Source of the DNA: an uncultured Eubacteriales bacterium
GTDB taxonomy: Bacteria; Bacillota; Clostridia; Oscillospirales; Oscillospiraceae
Assembly (NCBI GenBank): GCA_902477055.1
Contig: CABSFY010000086.1
Span: 1 to 9,779, forward strand
Length of the DNA: 9,779 bases
Reading direction: 5' to 3'
The translations under genes were made by a program, and so were the position numbers. The notes below the pieces were generated by a model. That model made no database searches. It was not told where the DNA came from and saw only the letters and a list, made by a program, of their open reading frames with translations. Position 1 is the first letter of the stretch, and every line of letters starts with the position of its first letter. Below are positions 1 to 5,621 of the stretch, one piece after another.

Positions 1-78
1 AGAACAGATCTGGTGGCTTAAGAAATTTTGTGTCTACTAACTATTGACTACTTCATCGGGGACTGCGGCAGGATTTTT
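1..78. other. Unassigned sequence downstream of the CFI-box gene
   Basis: I see no gene, repeat or convincing terminator here. The run of seven T at 74-80 reads as A on the coding strand of the CFI-box gene, so it is not a U-tract for that gene. Confidence 0.4.
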
Positions 79-984
79 TTACTGTTCGTAACGCCGGCTC
101 AGGGTACGGACCATATCGGTATAGATTTTGCGGCAGTCGGCAGGGCGGTTTTCCCGCAGGGCCTGATAGCACGGCTCCAGCCAGCCGCGGCGGATTTCTT
201 CATACCGCTGCTCCGGTGCGTCGCAGTAGTCGATGCAGGCGACGATGCCCGGCGCGACATCATAATACGCGTCGATCAGCGCCTGCCCGCCCTCGCTCTC
301 GGCCAGCCAGCCGTCGCGGAAGGCGCGGAATGCCGTCAGCTCCGCGCAGTCGTCGGGCTTGCCTTCGTGTTGGCACGTCGCCGTCGTGATGAAGCACCAT
401 CTGCGCTTCTTGAAGCCCGCAACCAGCACGTCGTAGTCGCCCGGATACCACGGCTCCTTCGGGTAGCGCTCCAGCCACTGCTTATGCAGCTCGTTGCAGA
501 ACTCCTCCGCACTCTCCAGCTTCAGCTTGCGCACCAGCGGGCAAAGGAAGATCGCCAGCACCAGCTTGGTTTCAAACACGACCTGCGACCGCTGCATCCG
601 GTTTTTCCAGCGCTTATCGCCCATCATGTGTCGGTCAAGACTGTCGAGCAGGTTTGTACAAATACGCGGCATCGTATCCGTTCCCGGTAGCCGTGCCGCA
701 TCCAGATAACGCAGCAGCGGGCTGTTTTCCTGCTCGTAGACGGCAAAGGTCGGAACAAAATCCTTCCGCGTTATGCGGCGATAATAGTCCGGATAGCGCG
801 TCACCGCCTCCGGCAGATGCTCGCGCAGATAGGCCTCCGCCTCCGTCTGTCCCTCCGTCGGACGCAGCAGCTCCGCCAGCTTCATCCGTTCGCCGCAGTA
901 CATACAGGAAAATTCCTCCAGCTCCTGCGGGATTTCCAGCACCTTTCTGCAATTCGGACATTCAATTTTAATCGTTTCAGCCAT
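79..984 (-). CDS. Zinc-ribbon and CFI-box domain protein of unknown function
   Basis: This is a 301-residue soluble-looking protein without a signal peptide or clear membrane segment. Near the N-terminus two CxxC pairs (C9/C12 and C27/C30) form a typical zinc ribbon. Near the C-terminus, from residue 197, is the sequence CFITTA followed about 20 residues later by FRAFRDGWL and then AYYDVAPGI. This is the pattern of the CFI-box C-terminal domain found on many otherwise unrelated bacterial proteins; its function is not known to me. The middle (about 40-190) is charged and mainly helical and I do not recognise it. I chose the ATG at 984 because an AAGGAG-type ribosome binding site lies just upstream and the zinc ribbon starts right after it; the open frame runs further upstream but that part looks non-coding. 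It is divergent from the alcohol dehydrogenase gene and has a possible promoter of its own, so a role in ethanolamine use is not implied. Confidence 0.8.
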   Translation of the reverse strand: MAETIKIECPNCRKVLEIPQELEEFSCMYCGERMKLAELLRPTEGQTEAEAYLREHLPEAVTRYPDYYRRITRKDFVPTFAVYEQENSPLLRYLDAARLPGTDTMPRICTNLLDSLDRHMMGDKRWKNRMQRSQVVFETKLVLAIFLCPLVRKLKLESAEEFCNELHKQWLERYPKEPWYPGDYDVLVAGFKKRRWCFITTATCQHEGKPDDCAELTAFRAFRDGWLAESEGGQALIDAYYDVAPGIVACIDYCDAPEQRYEEIRRGWLEPCYQALRENRPADCRKIYTDMVRTLSRRYEQ

Positions 985-1024
985 GTTCGCGCTCCTTCTT
1001 TCGGTTCCGAATACTTTCTCTCTT

Positions 1025-1053
1025 ATTTTTCCATACTTCGGCCCGTCTGTCAA
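1025..1053 (-). promoter_or_regulatory. Probable sigma-70-type promoter of the CFI-box gene
   Basis: Read on the minus strand there is a perfect TTGACA (1053-1048), a 17-nt spacer and AAAAAT (1030-1025), which matches four of six positions of TATAAT. The predicted start of transcription is about 1018, giving a leader of roughly 35 nt before the ATG at 984. The perfect -35 and ideal spacing make this the best promoter candidate in the 150-nt divergent gap (985-1134). I see no equally convincing plus-strand promoter for the alcohol dehydrogenase gene in that gap. Confidence 0.5.
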
Positions 1054-1121
1054 CCTTCGGCGGAAACTTTTTTCTGCGCGGCCACATTTTCCGGCAGAAT
1101 TGGGAAATACTACGACCGAAA

Positions 1122-1137
1122 AGAGGCGATTTGCTTG
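1122..1137 (+). promoter_or_regulatory. Ribosome binding site and TTG start that set the EutG/PduQ-like N-terminus
   Basis: AGAGG at 1122-1126 is followed after 8 nt by TTG at 1135-1137. The frame is open far upstream, but the translated sequence resembles iron-dependent alcohol dehydrogenases only from this TTG (RFEFSTHICCGENAL). The upstream part also overlaps the divergent gene, so this is the likely start. Confidence 0.7.
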
Positions 1138-2181
1138 CGATTTGAGTTCTCTACCCACATTTGCTGCGGCGAAAATGCCCTGTCCGCGCTGCAAACGCTC
1201 GACGCGAAAAAAATGCTGCTCGTCACCGACCGGTTCTTTGCCGAAAACGGCACGGCACAGCACATCTGCTCCCTCTGCGGCGGGGCGCAGTGCGAAATTT
1301 TCGATCAGGTGCAGCCCGACCCGCCGCTGACGCTGATTGCCGAGGGCGTGCGGCGGCTGGATACCTTCGCGCCGGACGTGCTGTTGGCCCTCGGCGGCGG
1401 CAGCGCCATCGACTGTGCCAAGGGGATGCTTGCCATGGCGCAGGCAAAGCCGCGCTTTGTCGCCATTCCCACCTCGTCCGGCACCGGCTCAGAGGTCACA
1501 TCCTTCGCCATTTTGACACACGACGGTGTGAAGCATCCGCTGGTGGACGAGGCGCTGCGGCCGTCGCTGGCAATTTTGGATGCCGCGCTGCTGGACAAGC
1601 TGCCGCCGGCGCTGATCGCCGACGCAGGCATGGACGTGCTGGCGCACTGTCTGGAGGCCGTCGTCGCCAAAAACGCCACGCCGTTTTCCGACGCGCTGGC
1701 GGGCTGCGCCTTCCGCACAGCGCTGGAACGGCTCCCCGCGTCCTATCGCGGCGAGCGCGGCGTTCGGGGAGAGATTCACTGTGCCGCGACGATGGCGGGC
1801 ATCGCCTTCGATAACGCGGGACTCGGCGCGTGCCACGCGCTGTCCCATGCGATCGGCGGCGCGTTCCATCTGCCGCACGGGCGCATCAACGGCATTCTCC
1901 TACCCCACGTTCTGCAATTCAACGGCAGTCAGGAAGGCTATCGCCGCCTTGCTGCGCTCTGCGGCCTGAGCGGGCAGAATGCGCTCGGCTTTGCCGTCAA
2001 GCGCGTTCGCCGCCAGCTCGACCTGCCCGGTACGCTGACGGAGGCAGGTCTCTCCCGCGAGGCCGTTCTGGCCAAAGCGGATGCCGTCGCCACCGCCGCC
2101 GCCAACGACCCCTGCTCCGCCACCAATCCTGTCGGCGCAACAAGTAACGATTATCTCGTCCTGCTAAAACAGGCCCTTTGA
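1135..2181 (+). CDS. eutG: Iron-containing alcohol dehydrogenase, EutG/PduQ-like
   Basis: A 348-residue group III (iron-activated) alcohol dehydrogenase, expected to reduce acetaldehyde to ethanol with NADH and so recycle NAD for EutE. The Rossmann-side motif GGGS is at 87-90, followed by AIDCAKG, and the family signature PTSSGTGSE follows. The metal ligands known from FucO all have counterparts: D167 and H171 (GMDVLAH), H234 (GACH) and H248 (LPHG); the conserved second-shell His is H238. The length and the GAFHLPHG stretch are closer to the short PduQ type than to enterobacterial EutG (about 395 residues), so EutG versus PduQ cannot be settled by sequence alone; the neighbouring eut genes favour an ethanolamine role. 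Start is TTG at 1135. It lies 321 nt upstream of eutA, separated by palindromes, so it may be a transcription unit of its own. No extra N-terminal targeting peptide is seen. Confidence 0.88.
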   Translation: MRFEFSTHICCGENALSALQTLDAKKMLLVTDRFFAENGTAQHICSLCGGAQCEIFDQVQPDPPLTLIAEGVRRLDTFAPDVLLALGGGSAIDCAKGMLAMAQAKPRFVAIPTSSGTGSEVTSFAILTHDGVKHPLVDEALRPSLAILDAALLDKLPPALIADAGMDVLAHCLEAVVAKNATPFSDALAGCAFRTALERLPASYRGERGVRGEIHCAATMAGIAFDNAGLGACHALSHAIGGAFHLPHGRINGILLPHVLQFNGSQEGYRRLAALCGLSGQNALGFAVKRVRRQLDLPGTLTEAGLSREAVLAKADAVATAAANDPCSATNPVGATSNDYLVLLKQAL

Positions 2182-2212
2182 CCCGCGCAGCAAAATTGAA
2201 GCTGCCTACAGC

Positions 2213-2250
2213 GGGGCGTCGAGGACACCGCCCCCCTACATGGCGGCTAT
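2213..2250. repeat. Imperfect GC-rich hairpin followed by CCCTAC, repeat family member
   Basis: GGGGC (2213-2217) with GTC-GAG-GAC pairs back to GCCCC (2230-2234), with a few unpaired bases. The right arm runs straight into CCCTAC (2234-2239) and then GGCGGCTAT (2242-2250). The same order, hairpin then CCCTAC then GCGGCTAT, recurs after eutT at 9606-9640. There is no T-run behind it, so it is not a standard terminator. Confidence 0.55.
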
Positions 2251-2267
2251 TGATGGAGCCTGCACAC

Positions 2268-2296
2268 GGCGGGCTGGGGGCAGCCCGCCCTACGAA
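2268..2296. repeat. GC-rich palindrome with CCCTACGAA tail, repeat family member
   Basis: GGCGGGCTG (2268-2276) pairs perfectly with CAGCCCGCC (2281-2289) around a GGGG loop, and the right arm continues into CCCTAC (2288-2293) and GAA. A near-identical palindrome, differing only in the loop, lies after eutT (9606-9631). The 14 nt GCCCGCCCTACGAA also recur at 4192-4205, upstream of eutB, there without the left arm. No U-tract follows. Confidence 0.7.
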
Positions 2297-2323
2297 CAAA
2301 ATCGGCACTGTCCGCGCAGTCTA

Positions 2324-2474
2324 ATACTGATTCTTGATGAAAATATTTCATCAAGAATCCCGTGTGCTATGCACACTCGCATCGTGCGAATGCACGCTGC
2401 GCCGTCTCATGCAGAATCTGACGCGCCGTTGGCGCTATAAAAAGCTCTTCAAGCTTTTTAACAGATTCTAGTAT
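2324..2474. repeat. Multi-branched palindromic element upstream of eutA
   Basis: Almost all of this stretch can fold. It contains, in order, GATTCTTGATGAAA/ATA/its complement (2329-2359, 14-bp perfect stem), GTGTGC/TAT/GCACAC (2362-2376), TCGCA/TCG/TGCGA (2377-2389), and an 8-bp stem AGAATCTG (2413-2420) with CAGATTCT (2462-2469). That last stem encloses two hairpins: GCGCC/GTT/GGCGC (2423-2435) and TAAAAAGCT/CTTCA/AGCTTTTTA (2438-2460). The outermost ATACT (2324-2328) can pair with AGTAT (2470-2474). No reading frame here looks coding. It may be a small non-autonomous mobile or REP-like element, or a structured leader; the sequence does not decide. Confidence 0.6.
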
Positions 2475-2497
2475 AATAAATTCTCTGTTTTCGGAGG
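2472..2497 (+). promoter_or_regulatory. Possible -10 element and ribosome binding site of eutA
   Basis: A perfect TATAAT lies at 2472-2477, 25 nt before the eutA ATG, and GGAGG at 2493-2497 sits 5 nt before it. Upstream at the right distance only weak -35 matches exist (around TTCAAG at 2448-2453), and the TATAAT overlaps the end of the palindromic element, so it may be chance. If real, the leader would be only about 20 nt and would leave no room for an attenuator. The ribosome binding site is firm; the promoter is not. Confidence 0.35.
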
Positions 2498-2502
2498 CTA
2501 CC

Positions 2503-3882
2503 ATGGAAACGCTTCTTTCTGTCGGCATTGACATCGGCACGACCACGACGCAGCTGGTCATCTCGCGTCTGACGCTGCAAAATACGCGCTCGTCCTTCAG
2601 CGTGCCGAGCTTCGAGATCGCGCAGAAGGAGGTTCTCTACCGCAGCCGCATCCATTTCACGCCGCTCAAGTCCGACTCGGAGATCGACGCGCAGGGCGTG
2701 CGAGAGATCGTGGAGGCGGAATACCGGGCGTCGGGCTATGACAAAAGCGCCATTCAGACCGGCGCGGTCATCATTACGGGCGAAACGGCGCGGAAGGAGA
2801 ACGCACGGCAGGTGCTCGACGCGCTGGCGGGCTTTGCGGGCGATTTCGTCGTCGCAACGGCAGGGCCTGCGCTGGAAAGCGTCCTTGCAGGCAAGGGCGC
2901 GGGCGCGGAGGCCTATTCGCGGACGCACGGCTGCACGGTGCTGAATCTCGACATCGGCGGCGGCACGACGAACCTCGCGCTGTTTGAAAACGGCGATCTG
3001 CGGGACACCGGCTGTCTGAATGTCGGCGGGCGGCTGGTCAAGGTGGACGAGCAGGGCTTTCTGACCTATCTTTCGCCGGTTTTGCAGCCGTTTTTCGACT
3101 TCACCGCCGGGCAGCGGATGACCGCGGCGCTGCTTGAGCCGGTTGCGCAGCTGCTGGCCGAGGTTTTGGAAGAGGCCGTCGGTCTGCGGCCGCCGAGCGG
3201 GCTTCTGGAGCAGTTCATCACGGATAAGAACGTCACGCTGTCAAGGCCGCCGCTGCTGTCGTTTTCCGGCGGCGTAGCCGATCTCATTTCGCCCGACGCG
3301 CAGCCGCCGTTTCGCTACGGTGATCTCGGCGTGCTGCTCGGCCGCGCAATCTATCGCTCAAGGCTCTGCGCCGGGGCGTTCCTACGGGCGCAGGAAACCA
3401 TCCGCGCTACCGTCATCGGTGCGGGCAGCCACGCCACGACGCTTTCCGGCAGCACGATTTTCTATGACGGCGTGCAGTTCCCGATGAAAAATCTCCCCGT
3501 CGCGGCGCTGTCGCGAGAGGATGAAGCGCTGGAGCCGGAGGAGCTGGCCCGCCGCATCCGGCAAAAGACCGCCATCGTCTGTCCCGGCGGTGAGAAAAGC
3601 GTTCTCGCGCTGGAAGGACGGCAAAGCCCGCGCTTTTCCGAGCTGTGCCGCCTTGCCGACGGCATTGCGCTGGGCCTGCAAAGCACCGCACCGCCCTACG
3701 TCATCGCCGTCCGCAGCGACATGGGCAAGGCGCTGGGACAGGCCCTCGGCACGCTCCTGCCCGGTACCGGTCTTGTCTGCCTCGACGGCGTATCGCTCCG
3801 TGACGGCGCATACCTCGACATCGGTACCCCCGTCGCCCACGGCCAAGCCCTCCCCGTCGTCATCAAAACGCTGGTCCTCTGA
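2503..3882 (+). CDS. eutA: Ethanolamine ammonia-lyase reactivating factor EutA
   Basis: A 459-residue EutA, the ATP-dependent chaperone-like factor that removes inactivated cobalamin from ethanolamine ammonia-lyase so that fresh adenosylcobalamin can bind. It has the actin/Hsp70-type nucleotide-binding fold: phosphate-1 motif GIDIGTTTTQ at residues 8-17, phosphate-2 motif LDIGGGTTN at 149-157, and FSGGV at 254-258 as the likely adenosine-side motif. The length is close to enterobacterial EutA (about 467). Start is ATG at 2503 behind GGAGG. It is followed by a 361-nt gap before eutB, which is unusual because eutA and eutB are normally adjacent and tightly spaced. The protein looks intact, with no frameshift. 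It should act in the cytoplasm with EutBC, at or in the microcompartment. Confidence 0.95.
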   Translation: METLLSVGIDIGTTTTQLVISRLTLQNTRSSFSVPSFEIAQKEVLYRSRIHFTPLKSDSEIDAQGVREIVEAEYRASGYDKSAIQTGAVIITGETARKENARQVLDALAGFAGDFVVATAGPALESVLAGKGAGAEAYSRTHGCTVLNLDIGGGTTNLALFENGDLRDTGCLNVGGRLVKVDEQGFLTYLSPVLQPFFDFTAGQRMTAALLEPVAQLLAEVLEEAVGLRPPSGLLEQFITDKNVTLSRPPLLSFSGGVADLISPDAQPPFRYGDLGVLLGRAIYRSRLCAGAFLRAQETIRATVIGAGSHATTLSGSTIFYDGVQFPMKNLPVAALSREDEALEPEELARRIRQKTAIVCPGGEKSVLALEGRQSPRFSELCRLADGIALGLQSTAPPYVIAVRSDMGKALGQALGTLLPGTGLVCLDGVSLRDGAYLDIGTPVAHGQALPVVIKTLVL

Positions 3883-3944
3883 TCCCGCGCCCACAAGCAC
3901 ACGTTGCAATATGGTTTGCAGTAAAATCAAAGTGCCAGCAATTA

Positions 3945-4007
3945 GCGGGCAAAGCCCGCTGTCCTTGCAGCGCAAGGACACAATCCCTCAGTCAGCTTCG
4001 CTGACAG
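3945..4007. repeat. 63-nt interspersed repeat, copy 1 (two to three hairpins)
   Basis: This stretch matches 9657-9719 at 60 of 63 positions by eye. It holds GCGGGC/AAA/GCCCGC (3945-3959), GTCCTTGC/AGC/GCAAGGAC (3961-3979) and GTCAGC/TTC/GCTGAC (3991-4005), all perfect stems with three-base loops. Weak similarity continues upstream (TGCCA...). No T-run or reading frame accompanies it. Confidence 0.8.
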
Positions 4008-4089
4008 CTCCCTTTACACAAGGGAGCCCTAAACCCAACGGCTCCCTTGTGTAAAGGGAGCTGGCGCGCGCAGCGCGTCTGAGGGATTG
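3981..4089. repeat. Large four-armed cruciform between eutA and eutB
   Basis: The outer stem is CAATCCCTCA (3981-3990) with TGAGGGATTG (4080-4089). Inside are a left hairpin GTCAGC/TTC/GCTGAC (3991-4005) and a perfect 23-bp inverted repeat, 4006-4028 with 4040-4062, around an 11-nt loop. The right hairpin is GGCGCGC/GCA/GCGCGTC (4063-4079, one G-T pair). Every base from 3981 to 4089 except the loops is paired. Such sequences are found repeatedly in gut Clostridia genomes; I class it as a palindromic interspersed element. It is not a canonical terminator because no T-run follows either side. Confidence 0.75.
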
Positions 4090-4131
4090 TCTTCGCGCCA
4101 AAGGCGCGAATTTCAATCCGTGCCGAAGACA
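4088..4131. repeat. Alternative-fold hairpin next to the cruciform
   Basis: TTCGCGCC (4092-4099) and GGCGCGAA (4103-4110) form a perfect 8-bp stem with an AAA loop. TGTCTTCG (4088-4095) can instead pair with CGAAGACA (4124-4131). The two stems share TTCG at 4092-4095, so at that point they are mutually exclusive, although a nested form with fewer pairs is possible. Confidence 0.55.
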
Positions 4132-4145
4132 CACCATGTTATATT

Positions 4146-4180
4146 ATTCACTATTCAATATTCACCATTCACTATTCACG
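4146..4180. repeat. Five tandem 7-bp units, consensus ATTCACN
   Basis: The units are ATTCACT, ATTCAAT, ATTCACC, ATTCACT and ATTCACG in perfect 7-nt register, just upstream of eutB and downstream of the cruciform. They are AT-rich in a GC-rich setting. A single ATTCACT also appears at 9771-9777 at the very end of the window, next to the other palindrome cluster. Confidence 0.7.
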
Positions 4181-4191
4181 AAATCGACACT

Positions 4192-4205
4192 GCCCGCCCT
4201 ACGAA
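4192..4205. repeat. Half-copy of the GCCCGCCCTACGAA repeat
   Basis: These 14 nt are identical to 2283-2296, the right arm and tail of the palindrome after eutG. Here the left arm is missing, so it looks like a fragment of that repeat family. Confidence 0.5.
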
Positions 4206-4230
4206 TCGCAATTACATTCGCACCATGCAA

Positions 4231-4246
4231 AGGAGCTGATTCTTTG
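4231..4246 (+). promoter_or_regulatory. Ribosome binding site and TTG start of eutB
   Basis: AGGAG at 4231-4235 is followed after 8 nt by TTG at 4244-4246. Although the frame is open further upstream, the EutB family sequence (KLKTLLFGKTY) begins at this TTG. The start also puts the known active-site residues at their standard numbers. Confidence 0.9.
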
Positions 4247-5605
4247 AAATTAAAAACACTGCTATTCGGAAAAACCTATGCCTTCCGGGACGTCAAGGAG
4301 GTGCTGGCCAAGGCGAACGAGGAAAAATCCGGCGACCGGCTGGCCGGGGTGGCGGCCGAAACGGCGCAGGAGCGCGTGGCGGCAAAGGTTGTCCTTGCCG
4401 AGCTGACGCTACACGATCTGCGGGAAAATCCTGTCGTCCCCTACGAAGCCGACGAGGTCACACGCATCATTCAGGACGACCTCAACGAACGCATTTACGA
4501 TGAAATCAAGGGCTGGACGGTTTCGCAGCTCCGCGAATGGCTGCTGGCCGAAACGACCTCCGGCGCGGACATCCGCCGCATCTCGCGCGGTCTGACGGCG
4601 GAGATGATTGCGGGCGCGGCCAAGCTCATGAGCAACCTCGACCTCATCTGCGCGGCAAAGAAAATTCGCGTTACGGCACACTGCAACACCACCATCGGCC
4701 TGCCGGGGACGCTTTCATGCCGCCTCCAGCCGAACCACCCGACCGACGACATCGACGGCATCACCGCCTCGCTCGTCGAGGGGCTGAGCTACGGCGCAGG
4801 CGATGCCGTCCTCGGGCTGAACCCCGCCGGGGACACCGCCGAGAGCGTGAAAAAAATCCTGACGCGCTTTGACGAAATCAAGCGAAAGCACGCCATCCCG
4901 ACGCAGACCTGCGTGCTGGCGCACATCACGACGCAGATGCGCGCCATCGAAGCCGGTGCGCCCGCCGACCTCATTTTCCAGTCCATCGCCGGCTCGGAGA
5001 AGGGCAACGCCGCCTTCGGCCTCGACGGGAAGCTCGTCGAGCAGGCGCGGCAGCTTGCTCTGACACAAGGCACAGCGGAGGGGCCGAACGTGATGTACTT
5101 TGAAACCGGCCAAGGCTCCGAGCTGTCCAGTGAGGCGCACCACGGCGCCGATCAGGTCACGATGGAGGCCCGCTGCTACGGCTTTGCCAAGCGCTATGCG
5201 CCGTTTCTCGTCAACACGGTCGTCGGCTTTATCGGGCCGGAGTATCTTTACGACGCGCGGCAGGTGCTGCGGGCGGGACTGGAGGACCATTTCATGGGCA
5301 AGCTCACCGGCATTCCGATGGGCTGCGACGCGTGCTACACCAACCATATGAAGGCCGATCAAAACGACATTGAAAATCTCTGCACGCTGCTGACGGCAGC
5401 GGGCTGCAACTACTTCATGGGCATCCCGCACGGCGACGACGTGATGCTCAACTACCAGACGACCGGCTTCCACGAAACGGCGACGCTGCGGGAGCTGTTC
5501 GGTCTGACGGCCATTCCGCCCTTCCAGCGCTGGCTGGAAAAAATGGGCTTCGTCGAAAACGGCCGCCTGACCAAAAAGGCCGGCGACGGCTCGGCACTGC
5601 TATGA
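4244..5605 (+). CDS. eutB: Ethanolamine ammonia-lyase large subunit EutB
   Basis: The 453-residue catalytic subunit of adenosylcobalamin-dependent ethanolamine ammonia-lyase (EC 4.3.1.7), which splits ethanolamine into acetaldehyde and ammonia by a radical mechanism. The N-terminus KLKTLLFGKTY and the AKANEEKSGDRLAG stretch are family hallmarks. With the TTG start at 4244 the substrate-binding residues known from the Salmonella enzyme fall at the same numbers: R160 (SCRLQPNHP), E287 (YFETGQGSE) and D362 (MGCDACYTNH). The length also equals the usual 453-454, so no residue is missing. It is the first gene of the tight block that continues 16 nt later with eutC. No obvious promoter is visible in the repeat-filled gap before it, so it may depend on read-through from eutA or on a promoter I cannot recognise. 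It works as an (EutB-EutC) hexamer of heterodimers inside the microcompartment. Confidence 0.97.
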   Translation: MKLKTLLFGKTYAFRDVKEVLAKANEEKSGDRLAGVAAETAQERVAAKVVLAELTLHDLRENPVVPYEADEVTRIIQDDLNERIYDEIKGWTVSQLREWLLAETTSGADIRRISRGLTAEMIAGAAKLMSNLDLICAAKKIRVTAHCNTTIGLPGTLSCRLQPNHPTDDIDGITASLVEGLSYGAGDAVLGLNPAGDTAESVKKILTRFDEIKRKHAIPTQTCVLAHITTQMRAIEAGAPADLIFQSIAGSEKGNAAFGLDGKLVEQARQLALTQGTAEGPNVMYFETGQGSELSSEAHHGADQVTMEARCYGFAKRYAPFLVNTVVGFIGPEYLYDARQVLRAGLEDHFMGKLTGIPMGCDACYTNHMKADQNDIENLCTLLTAAGCNYFMGIPHGDDVMLNYQTTGFHETATLRELFGLTAIPPFQRWLEKMGFVENGRLTKKAGDGSALL

Positions 5606-5621
5606 CAAGGAGGCGAAACAG

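Noticed and set aside
817..1134. Longer N-terminus for the alcohol dehydrogenase
   Set aside because: The frame is open upstream, but it overlaps the divergent CFI-box gene and has no family similarity; the TTG at 1135 has a proper ribosome binding site.
2438..2460. Terminator formed by TAAAAAGCT/AGCTTTTTA
   Set aside because: The stem is AT-rich and weak, and its T-run is part of the stem, so it would terminate poorly; it is better explained as part of the larger palindromic element.
2182..2502. ANTAR-type antiterminator or B12 riboswitch in front of eutA, as in other Firmicute eut loci
   Set aside because: The hairpins here have three-base loops, not the paired hexaloops with A1 and G4 that EutV-type regulators bind, and I see no convincing cobalamin-riboswitch box. 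Structure alone is not enough to call either.
4006..4062. Rho-independent terminator after eutA
   Set aside because: The 23-bp stem is strong but is followed by GC-rich sequence with no T-run on either strand, and it belongs to a larger symmetrical cruciform.
4715..5473. Long antisense reading frame within eutB
   Set aside because: It lies opposite a highly conserved gene and its composition is what a GC-rich codon pattern gives in the complementary frame; no ribosome binding site or family motif is visible.
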